From NCBI GenBank assembly GCA_964247055.1, contig OZ176059.1:1178001-1242000 (forward strand): a DNA stretch of 64,000 bases. The letters are read 5' to 3'. The position numbers and the translations under genes were made by a program. Shown in pieces: positions 24,762 through 36,800 of the stretch; position 1 is the stretch's first letter, and each line of letters begins with the position of its first letter. The notes under the pieces were generated by a model that saw only the letters and a program-made list of their open reading frames with translations, was not told the DNA's origin and made no database searches. The stretch is from Paragordius varius. Taxonomy: Eukaryota > Nematomorpha.

Positions 24762-26009
24762 TATACCATTTTTCATGCAAAAACATCATTTTTTCAACCA
24801 AATGCAACATTTTTTCAACCAAACTCAACATTTTTCAAGCAAACGCATCATTTTTTCAAGCAAAGACAACATTTTTTCAAGCAAACGCAACATTTTTTCA
24901 TCCAAACGCAACATTTATTCAACCAAAGACAACATTTTTTTCAAGCAAAAACAACACTGTTTTTAAAATAAAAAAACAATTTTTTTATTTTAAGACATAT
25001 TAAATTTAAAGTTAATGTAAATTAATTTTAACGTAGAATTATCATTTTTATTGTTTTATCATTATTTGATGGTAAATTGATTGATCTTCAAACATCTTAA
25101 TTTAGCCCATAAATTTTATTTATTTATCAACAATAGTTTGACCTAATTAATCTACACAATTTGCGCTTTAAGAGTCTCAAGTTATCCTTCATAAAATTCC
25201 TTACATTTTTTGCAGTTTCCATACAATCGTTATTTTTGTGTGTAATTATCTATTTTTTAAAATGTTAATATCTCTATTTATAAGTATTTTTTGAATTAAA
25301 ATTAATATTTTCATAGTAAAACAGCTTTATTTGTTTAGGTAATTTTCTTTAATTTATCAATATTATAAATTTTTATTGTTTTAAACTAAATATTACGATC
25401 AATAACCCACAAAACGTAGATATAATATAGTTAATTTATAGAAAATAATACGGTTCTTATGAAAGAAATGTATTCACTTAAAGGTTTAAGTTATATAAAA
25501 AAATAGATTTAAAATGATTAAATAATGAATATTTTACTGCTTCATTAGTAAACGTTAGAATCAAAATTAAAATATTGAAGGACCAACTTGAAGTGTTCAA
25601 GAACACTCTTGAAGTGCAAATGTCATAAATGCAATTTATGGGCTAATTTAAAATGTTTGAAAATCAATTATACCATCAAATATTAATGATTCAACAATAA
25701 AAATCATCATTCCACATTAAAATTAATTTACATTAACTTTAAATTTATGATGTCTTAAAATAAAAAAATTGGTATTTTTATTTTAACCAAAAATGTTGTC
25801 TTTGGTTAAAAAAATGTTGCGTTTGGATGAAAAAATGTTGTCTTTGCTGGAAAAAATGTTGCGTTTGCTTGAAAAAATGTTGTCTTTGCTTAAAAAAATG
25901 TTGTCTTTGCTTAAAAAAATGTTGTCTTTGCTTAAAGAAATGTTGAGTTTGGTTGAAAAAATGTTGCATTTGGTTGAAAAAATGATGTTTTTGCATGAAA
26001 AATGGTATA
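24762..26009. mobile_element. Foldback-like element with tandem 21-bp units in its arms
   Basis: About 1.25 kb. The left end TATACCATTTTTCATGC and the right end GCATGAAAAATGGTATA are inverted copies, with TA at both edges. Just inside each end lies a tandem array of about 8-9 units of 19-21 bp, of the form CAACATTTTTTCAAGCAAA on the left (24783-24957) and its complement on the right (about 25791-25990). Beyond the arrays the arms stay complementary for a further 250 bp or so, through TTTAAAGTTAATGTAAATTA and TTAGCCCATAAATT. The centre (about 25200-25570) is unpaired and non-coding. This architecture matches foldback elements. The 21-bp period keeps frames open on both strands, which makes false repeat peptides. 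Confidence 0.85.
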
Positions 26010-26182
26010 CTATATGGCTCCGAAATCGACAAATTTCAAAGGCCCATATATAATTTACTTAATCAAATATGTAGATAACCCAAAAAACGTCTCTCAACTC
26101 AGATGCAATCTTAAAATATATATAACCAATTTAAAAACTTAAGTTATCCATGCCTTAAACAAAAAAATTCAAAAATAGATCA

Positions 26183-27808
26183 TTACTTAAATGCAGCCGC
26201 CAAAGCACCACTCAATGTTTGATTTGCATTATTGGAACTGAGATAAGGGTAATATTTGTTATTGTGATGATGACCGCTATTCCCAATCGTAATAGTATGA
26301 TAATTCTTTTGAAATGATAATGATGTGGCTGTTGTTTGATTTGGACCAAGATATACGGGAATTTTATATATAGATGAGTATTTATATGCCCCTTTACGGC
26401 CTACGGCATTCATGGAAGCGTCACCGGAACCAGCGCTCGGTCCTTGTTCTACTTTAGGGGGCGGTTTGGGTTTGGAATTAGAAACTACTACAGTAAAAAT
26501 TGACATTATTGTATGGCTAAAAACGTTAAAAAGGGAAAATATTTGATTTTTTTTTTGAAAAAAAAGACAACCATATTTTTATAACTTAATTATTTTAAAT
26601 ATATAGTGAAAATTGAAATTATAACAAGGATAAAGCGTAAAAATATAAAGACGAGTATTTGTTTTCTAAACAACCGTTTTACAAATATTGATTTTTATAA
26701 ATATGCATCATTGTTAATAGTTACAAAGTATGAAATAGAGATGAGTATATGTACAATTAAATATATATTTTACAATTGTAATTTAATAATATATGTGGGA
26801 AAAACTAAGGTTTTAAAATAGTATGGTTGTTTTTTGACAAATATTTGTCTTATATTTTTAGCTTTGTCTGTATAATCTCAATTTTTACTGCATTGAGTTT
26901 TGGTTTGCAAAATGATTGGAAATGTATATTGATAACATAGATTTCATGAAAATACCCTAAAATTATAAGCAAATGCAAATTAGAGATTTAAAAAGTTATA
27001 TAATACATATTATATGTGCGGTACATTTTATTGTTTAATTATTAAAAAAACAATTTTTATCATTCATAATATAATACAAACCCTATAAACGCACCTTAAA
27101 CTGTTTTTAAAATTATACTAAATTGGTAGTTTTTTTTTCAACTAAACCCAAAAATAACGCTAAGTATATAGTGCCGAAATACAAAAAATAAAATTAGATA
27201 TAAAAATAACAATATTATTAGGTTAGAAATGACAAAATGCCTTCGGTTTGTCAATAAAACCAGTATAAAAAAACTTTACTACAAATATATAAATCAAAGA
27301 AAATATTATTTCATACCTATATTTTCTATCTTAGTCTTATTATCATTAAGCGGTGGTGTGGGTAGGTAACTTATTTCAGGTACAGTTTCTAACGGACATT
27401 CTTTATTACTATTAAGTTTCTTTCCTATAGTTTCCACATTTTTATGCATGTTAACATAACTTGGAATACTTCGATTGGAATTAACTAGGGTTTGAGGTAT
27501 GATGCTAACATTATCAGTAAAATGATTATTCTGCTGATTAATTAAAGTATATTTCTGTTGACGTTTTGTCCTATGTAATTCAGGCTCGATATATTCTTCA
27601 TTACTTATAATTGGTGTATCTTTTTCTGTTGTTATATGCTTATTGGGTAATTCAAGTTTTTCAGTGCTACCATTCCTATTTTGATTGCCATTTTTATCCG
27701 GCATATTTTCAATTTGGAGTGAAAAAAATTCGGCGTCGTCGTCGCCATCATCATTATCTATATTGTTCTGGTTGGTTTTATGATATATGGCATTACCATT
27801 TTTCCCAT
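26183..27808 (-). CDS. XPR1: XPR1 exons 15-16: divergent C-terminal tail
   Basis: Exon 15 (27808-27317) and exon 16 (26487-26183) add about 265 residues after the EXS domain. The first is acidic and Asn-rich ([14 protein letters not shown]); the second is Ser/Asn/His-rich and ends [12 protein letters not shown] before TAA. Joins are phase 1 on both sides and GT-AG. There is no similarity to the short tail of vertebrate XPR1, so assignment rests on frame, splice sites, strand and elevated GC. An alternative end soon after exon 14, by reading into the following intron, is possible (GIH then stop). Confidence 0.65.
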
Positions 27809-30800
27809 CTATCATCAATAAAATGGGAAATAAGTAAAAAGACATATATATATATGTATATTATATACCATTTACAGTTCAAATTCACCCTTGAACAAAA
27901 CGATTCAAATTCACCCTCGAACAATTCAAATTCACCCTTGAACAATTCAAATTTAACCTAAAAATAAATTATGTGTTTTCGTACTAATATACCATTTACA
28001 GTTCCTAATTCACCCTCAAACAATTCAAATTCACCCTTGAACAGTTCAAGATCACCCTTGAACAAAACGATTCAAATTCACCCTTGAACGATTCAAATTC
28101 ACCCTAAAAATAAATTATGTGTTTTCACAAACTAATATAACTCCTTATTAATGATATAAAATATATCTTTATGGCATAATTTATTATTTTTTCAGTATTA
28201 TTTTAAGTTAAAACAAAATTTTATTTTTTAAAAATATATTTTAAAATATAGGTAATTTTTAAGCTATACATGTTATTTATTTGAGCCTGAACTTGAATTG
28301 TCAAAGGGTGAATTTGAATTATCGTTTACGGGTAAATTTGAACTGTAAATGGTATAGTATATTTCTTATTTAATACACAACTTAATATTCTCTTTTGCAA
28401 AACAAATCCTTTTTCCATTCACATAGAAAACATATATGCCGTTTAAATATACAGTATAGCTTTCTGAATTGGATATCATTTAAATTTATAAACAAATGAT
28501 TAAAAAAATTTTTCGTATATTACAAGATATCTTTGTCAAATGTAAAAATACAACAAAAAACTATACAGATACGGTTCAAAAATTAAAAACTTAAAACCAA
28601 TATAAAATTTTAATTGCTGGAGACAGCTAAAAACCTTTTAATGTGCGGTAATGAGGTCAAAAAATACCTAGTAAAATAGCCATGTAGTTTTGATTATAAT
28701 ATTTTCATTTTAGTCCCTAGTTATATATATAATATTTATTCTTTTGATATGGGTATAAATTAAATTTATTTTGCCAAACTAACCAATTTTTAATGATGAT
28801 ATATATAGGTGGTTATTTATATAACAGCAACTAACCTTATGGCATTTATGTTAAAGACACCGTATCTCACAGGAGGAATCAAGGATGATCCAAATTTAAC
28901 CAAATACAATAATATTAACTTTAAAATAAAGTATAGACTTAACCCACAAAATAAAGATGTACATAATGGCCATCAAATCCTTAAAAAATTTGCAAGATTT
29001 TAAATACACAAAAAATTGGATAAAGAAAGACATTATACGGAAACTTGAATCTTTTAGTTTTTTACTTAATAAACATATACACTGAACAATACTTATAAAA
29101 CCATTTTAAACCGGAAAAATTTATTACATGAAACATATATTCCGGCATAACCATCTAAAATAAGATTACAAAAACCAATAAATCTCGTCTTTTTTTAATG
29201 TATACCTTCACATTCGTAATCCCTTTCATCCATTAGCGTTTCAAGTTGGGCCAAATCATTCTTAGATATGGGTGCTATGCTAATATCCCTTACGGCACGA
29301 AATTGTCCACAATTATTGAGGTGTTCATTTTCAAGGCGAAAAAAATTCCATACAAACCTACGAAATACCTCAAGGGGAGCCAAAATGGATATAAGTATAT
29401 CGGCTTCTAATAATTCTTCCTTACCCACACTAACTGTCAGGGTCCAGGCAAAACGTAATACCAAATCTTGGACCTGAGAGGGTAAATACGTTAAAAACTA
29501 TGGAATTCAATGTTGATATTAGTTCAAATAAAAGAATGGATGAAAAGTTAAAAAATGTTTTTTGGGGTGTGTTAAAACAAAAGGGCATGCATGACATAAA
29601 GAGTAAAAGACGTTTTGTATTGACAAATTAACAAATTACCATAGCCAGGTAATAGTATGAAGGACGCCCATATACCATTTGTTCCCTCAATAAAGGATAT
29701 TCGTTTGATGATGCTGATGAATTGCTAGTTCTTAAAGATTTTATAACGCCGCCACCACCTCCGGTTTTATTAGTAGAGGCAGAATTTATAATGGTAGTAT
29801 TAGAGGGATTAGTAATACCTGTATTATCCAACAGTCCCCAATCACGTTTAATGTCCCAAGCATAAGCATACAGGCTGCTAAATATGGCAGCTCCTATCCA
29901 CATATACAGCGTTATATCGTGTCCTCGTGTAGCTTCTATAATATATATATATATATATATATCGAACAGGATTTTTACATGAATAATAATTATATATATA
30001 TATCATTTACAGTTCAAATTAACCCGAACAGTTCAAAACCCTCGAACAATCGAACTAATATAACTCATTGTTAATATTAAATATATCTTTATGGCATAAT
30101 TTATTATTTTTTCAGCATTATTTTAAGTTAAATCAAAATTTATATTTTTGGAAAATATACTGAAACATAGGGAATATTTAATCTTAAAAAACATGTTATT
30201 TAATTGAGGGTGAATATATACCATTTGCAGTTCAAATTCACCCTTGAACAATTAAAATTTGCCCTTGAACAATTCAAATTCACCTTAAAAATAATTTGTG
30301 TTTTTTAACTAATATAACCCATTTATGAAACATATCTATATGGCATAGTTTATTATTTTTTCAGCATTATTTTAATTTATGTAACACAAAATTTTCATTT
30401 TTTGAAATATATAAAAATATAGGGAATTTTTAATCTTAAAAAACATGTTATTTAATTGAGGATGAATATATACCATTTACAGTTCAAATTCACCCTTAGT
30501 CAAATTTACCCTCGAACAATTCGAATTCACCCTCGAACATTCGAATTTACCCTCGAACAATTCAAATTTGCCCTTGAACAATTCAAATTCACCTTAAAAA
30601 TAATTTGTGTTTTTTAACTAATATAATTCGTTGTTAATATTAAATATATGTATATGGCATAGTTTATTATTTTTTCAGCATAATTTTTATGTAACACAAA
30701 ATTTTTATTTTTTGAAATATATAAAAATATTGGTAATTTTTAATCTAAAAAATCATATATTTTATTTGAGAGTGAATTTAATTGTTTAAGGGTAAATTTG

Positions 30801-33800
30801 AATTTTTAGGTAAAAAAAGGTCCAAACTTTTGAAATATAGAGTCGCAAATTGCAAACGGCAAATGTTATCAATTACTTTTGCTCTATGATAGATTTTTAT
30901 ATAAAGTTAAAGGGAGAGCATCCTATCATATAATTGGATTTAAAACGATTAAAAATTAATAACGGTTTTTGACTGCTTATAATGAATGCCAAGTTGCATT
31001 TAACTTTCGTAAAAAGAAAAATAAAAACACAAAAATGAGATAGATAAATTATATGTATGTTAAAAACCAATAAAAAGACTCTTCATTTACCGACAGAAAA
31101 AAAATTAAAATAATATATTTTACAAATTAGTACGTATGTAAGGTGAAAAAATAAACAAGAACACAAAAATGCGAAATATTTATTAAATAATATTTTAATA
31201 TTTTTTAATTTATAACATAGCCTATAAAGGTATGTAAAGTATATGCGTTTAATGTTTATACATTGCTATTTTTTTAAACAAATTGAATATTGGTGACAAA
31301 TAGCATATATACAATACAGTAAAAAGTTTTATTATTAGTGAATAACAAGAAACAAAAAGTGAAAATAACTTAAGGCCAATATCATTTCTCCTTATATTAC
31401 AATAATAATAATCAAAAAATATTAATGTATATTACTTAAAAAAACTAAAATTTTTAAAGAACTAAACAAACTACTTGTTTGAAATGTATGTAAGGTTGAA
31501 AACAAAACGACAAAAAATGTGGTCGAATACTTCCCAGCATTGAGGAGATGTGGGAAGGCTTGTTTAGAGTCCCGATAACGGCGAAGACATTGGAAAAAAC
31601 GAAACCAAGCCGGTAACATAGCTATAACGGGTCGGACCCCGTATGAATTTGTAAAGCAAACCCCCTTCCCTTAAATAAAGATAGAAAAAAATAAAAAATA
31701 CAATAAAAAAAATATTTGACAAAAATTAATTTTCTTATGTGTATTATAATATGTTTAATACTCGTAAAATATATTATTTAAATTAAAACTATAACTCCAA
31801 TATTTTTGATAAAAGGTGGTAAAAATCAATGGATGAATAATAGAATAATTAGTATTGATAAAATAAAATATGTTTTATAATGATATAGTTATTATTACCG
31901 TAAAATAAATATTATATCAAGGACGAAGAAATATGGACAAGAATAAGTTGTATCAATATCAATAATATATAAACCTTTTAAACAAGTATTTATTTCCTTT
32001 CTTAATTAAAATGATTTAGTTAAATTTTTGATTTGAATAAATAGAACATAAATCTAAATTTTAAAAGTATATTTTAATGACAATAAAATATTTAAAATAA
32101 ATTGTACAAAAAAAGGTTTTTTTCATACTTCGATCGGGTAACCATTCAACTTCAAGGGCATAAAAACAAAACAAATATTCAAAATCTAAGAGGACTGTAA
32201 CTAGGCTATTAAGTTGATCGGCAAGCCAAAAATCTGCAAATCCCACATGGTAAAATGGTGCATTACAGATTCGCCACTACAAATATTAAAGTAACGGGAG
32301 GCGTGAAATATTAAGATAATATATATATATATATATATATATGCTCGCATAACTTATTTAAATATATAAAATGCCAAATTTTTCGGAAAAAGCCAATGTT
32401 TTAATTGATTAAAATATAGGATATATATATAATGAATAATACTTAGTAATAGGTTTTAAATGAGTAATACAATACTTAATAGTAATTCTTAATCGCTATT
32501 TAAGCATAAATTATGTACTCAAATTCCCTTATAATTTCTTTTAACAAATTTTATATTTTTGTTTGTTCACAGTGAGTTAAAATAATAATTTTATATAATA
32601 ATAGTTTATATTTATAAGTAAAAAACAGTAAACTTATATTAATCCCATCGTAAGAATAAAAAACAGCAAAAAACAGTTAACTTAAAGGCGTATTTTACAT
32701 CATGTGTTAAGAATGATAATTAAATATCAACAATTGTGATAAATCCGTGAAATAATAATAAATTAGAAAAAAAAACTAACCAAAATTCTAAGTAACCAAA
32801 ATCGACTCCGGTAGTAAAGGGTAGGCGTTGGATTTAGGAGAAATAGGACAAATAACGCAACTAATATAAGGGGACTAAGTAAGGCCGGGATTCTAAGTGT
32901 TTCACTAAAGAGGTAAACTAATACGGCACAGGCCCACATAACACCTAGGATACTTGCAATCTATAACATTTTTATTGGAAAAAAATCTATAAATTAATAA
33001 GCGCAAAAAACAGCGATACAATTAAAGGCATGAATGTATGTCTATATTTGAAATAGAGTCATAATTATGGGACTTTGGCTATTTATTTATTTTGCGCAAA
33101 AAGTGGAAATCATTGTATAAAGATTTTCCGATAATTTTTTGCCAAATAATGTTTTGTTCAAATACCATTGTTTTTTTGGTTGATTTTACGAGTAACCCGA
33201 ATTCGATACAATGTTAGTGTATGACCTAATTTTTACATTCTTAGAGGAAAAAAATATGGCAAAAGTTATTAAATTGGTAAAAAATGAACACAAATTTAAG
33301 TACCGCAATCGCAGTTAATTAATTTTTTTGGTTTAAAAACTGTTTATAAAGAAATTAGAAAAAAAACTATCCAAATTATTATAGAATAGTCATCTATTTT
33401 ATAATCACCTCTAAAATTTGTTGGTCCGTTAAATGATTCCTTGGGTCAATCTCAAAAATGAGGACGTGATTGACACCAGCTGATTGCCAACCATATGTGT
33501 TGATGCCTAGGAGATAGGTAAATAGGACGACTAGAAATGCGCCACGAAAGATGCGAACAGCTGGTCTCCAATCATCCCGATGATTCGTGAAAATGGCTAC
33601 AAACAATGATGTGTGACATATTATTAATATGTTAAAAATTATTAATAAATTTTAAGTTATATATATGGTAGGTAATATTTTAATTATTTTTCATATATTG
33701 TTCTATAGATTTTGCCAATATTATTGTATAACTTGGACCACATAGTTTGTTTAATAGAAAACAAAAAAACTTAAAAGTAATTATATTGTATGATATTGAA

Positions 33801-36800
33801 ATATATAATCTAATTTAAATATAAATGAACTTATAATAAAAATTTAATTATTTATCATATATCGTAAATTGTATTAAAAAACATATAAAAACTAAATTAA
33901 TTTTTTGTGGTCTTTTGTTCCATATTATTATTATTATCATTAATATTTTAAACTGAAAATCGGTAAAAATATATATTTGAAAAGCTAAGCATTGTAAATT
34001 AATAAGGAAAAATGTGAAATTTAAATATATATAGAATAGTTAACTTTGTTTATCATATAAAAAAATAATATTTACAATTTTATATTATATAAAAAATTCT
34101 ATAATAGCGCATTTAATAATTTTACTTACCAGCAAGTATTATAACAATGACTAGAATTATAAAAAATCCCAGGAAAAGACCGAGTCGAAATGAAGTCCAT
34201 AGAGATTTCTAACATGTAGCGCGGACAATATTATATAAAATAATAAAATCATAATCAGAAATATAAAATAATATTTATTGAGTTAGCTAACTATACAATA
34301 AAAATTAATAATTAAAAAATATATAAATTAATCGTTTTAGGTTGTAACACGTCTATAATAAATGGTATTTATATAGTTTATGTAGAAATTATTAAAGTTT
34401 TAAAAAGTATGGTTGTCTTTTTAAATAATATTATTTGTTTTTACGTTTGGTCCGTAAAATTTCAATTATTACTGTAAAATTTGTGTGCAATATTAGTTAC
34501 AAGGTAATTAATTGTTTAGTAAAAAAAATTGCAAGCAAATAAATTTTTACCTGTTCACTCAAGGGTGGGACTCGTAACCTTTTCATGGCTTTAGTCCTAT
34601 CTCCGGCCACCAATTTATTCGTATATAATGACTATATTTTATTTTATATAGTGTGTAAAATTATGTTAAAAATAATGAAATTAGGTTTTTTATACTACCA
34701 ATATATTATAAGTAAAAACGGGGTATTTACGAAAATAATTTAGATTTTTATGCAAAATCTCATAATCGGTAATACATGTTTTTGGAAAAGGTAAATTAAT
34801 TCAAATTTTACCTGCCTAAAATCCAATAATAATACATAATTTTATTGTCTATCAGAAAAATTTTGTGATGTTAAAATTGCCGTTTTCACTATTTTTTAAA
34901 GGGAAGGGGAAAATATTTTTTATGCAGATATTCGCAGTGATCCTTTTTATTTTTATGTTGATCAATAAGTAACATATTTTTGATAAATTTTTTTATATAA
35001 CGGTTTCAATATAAAATGAATATGATTAAATAACCTCAACTTCTTGTATAAAACGATTGATATCTTGATTGGTGTAAAAGGGGGCATTATCTACATTTTG
35101 AATGCGCCAATTAGTACCAGTTTCGGTTGAAAATAACTGTCAATATAACACAATGAGCAAAATATATATAATCGCAAATTTAAAAACTCTATTTATTTCA
35201 CAATACATATGATGAATAAAAAAATTAAAAATATTAGTCACTGAAAATTTGATGGAAAAAAGTGCATGTGAAAAAATGTATTTAAATTAAAATTATTGGA
35301 AATTAATGATTGATAAAATAAATTTTAACATACAATTATTAAACTAAATATACCATAATTATAAATAAAATTAGTGGTCAGAGCAGGGTTTAATACAGGA
35401 ACCGCAGATACCATCCTAATTTTGTATTGCTTTCTTAAAACACAAAATTTGATAAATTTGGAAAACTAACCCTCCTACCCAATGATACAATATCTATTTT
35501 TTTCGATATGCATGGACAAACAAAAATACCTTATCATGTTTCTTTAGGATTTTTCGGAAACCCGTGTAATTGAGTTGCTGATAATTTTGCAGTAAAACCA
35601 AGCTTAAATAGTATTCGGAGAAAGCGAGTTTCAAATCTTCCGCCTTTTTCCGGCTGCGTTTAGCTAGGCCAGGTGTTAGCGTAGGGAGTGTATATGCTGT
35701 CCCTAAGCTATTTGCATTTGCATTAGTAGCTAGAGTTGAATGTGCTTTGGCATATGCATTGATACCGTTGCGGTTATTAACTGCGTTATGACTGTCCTTT
35801 TTATCAGACGGTCGTCGCCAAAATGATGTCCACATACCTTGGGGTCGGGAATTTCGTTTTCCTACTATGCCCCCATCATTTTCATTGTTGCTATCAGTCA
35901 TGCTATTTATATCACTATTATTAATTATTATGTTTGGCGTTGTTTGATCCGTAAATAGGATCTTAGTAGTTTTATCCTCATTATTATTGGTATTATTGGT
36001 ATTGGCGGAATTATGTTGATTATTGAGCAATTGTGTGTTATCCTATTTAACATACAATTGTGTAAAATCATTTTTAAATGGATAAATTTGATATACATTT
36101 TACTGGTTTACAACGCCAATATTTTAGCTGTGATACCAGAAAAAAAGATTTCTTAGTGTTATACTCAACATTAAAAAAACCGTTCTTGATTAAGTATTAA
36201 TGTGATGTAAAGATTTTATACTTAAAAGTTGGCTTAATTGTCAGCTTTCCGCATTAACAAATCTGGTTATTGAGATGGGTAAATAAATTTTGCCTAAAAA
36301 TTTTTTTTGTAATTTAACGTAATAAAAATTATTTACGTCTTATATTTTTGCATGATACCCAATCTTAATATGCATATAGTTAAGTCAATCATGCATTTTC
36401 CACAATCAATCGAAACTTTACTCAGCGCCTAAAAACATTTTGCCAGTTGTTTAAGACATTTTCCTACCCGGTTAATGAATAACGCATTTCCGGTCTTTAA
36501 AACATATGTCCATTCAATATAAACATGTTTAACGCTGAAAAAAGTTATATCAATTATATATTTGCTTACATCATCCTTTTTATCAGGGGAGAAATTTGTG
36601 TTCGCTGCCGAATTCATCAAGATTTCTAAATCATCGGTTAGACTGCTATCCACGCCAAAAACTCCATTAATTTTGCTCGCTTTTTTATTCGTATCCTTAA
36701 GATTAGCGGGTGTCCGAAAACGCGCTTTACCCGTGCCGACATTTCGGGCCCCGACCAACCCCAATTTAGAGGTCCCATCTGCTGAGCGTAATTTGGACAT

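Noticed and set aside
24775-24966. 63-codon frame of QHFF/SSKRNIF repeats
   Set aside because: Same cause, in the left arm of the foldback element.
25778-26053. Overlapping 84-86 codon frames on both strands with heptad-like KKMLSLL or QHFFKQR repeats
   Set aside because: They come from the 21-bp tandem units of the foldback element; a period divisible by three keeps all frames open.
27870-28110. CRISPR-like array of short repeats and spacers
   Set aside because: Units are contiguous tandem repeats within the ends of an inverted-repeat transposon in a eukaryotic intron; there are no unique spacers.
28809-29003. 64-codon frame in XPR1 intron 14
   Set aside because: No family likeness, AT-rich codons, and it lies within an intron of a well-supported gene on the other strand.
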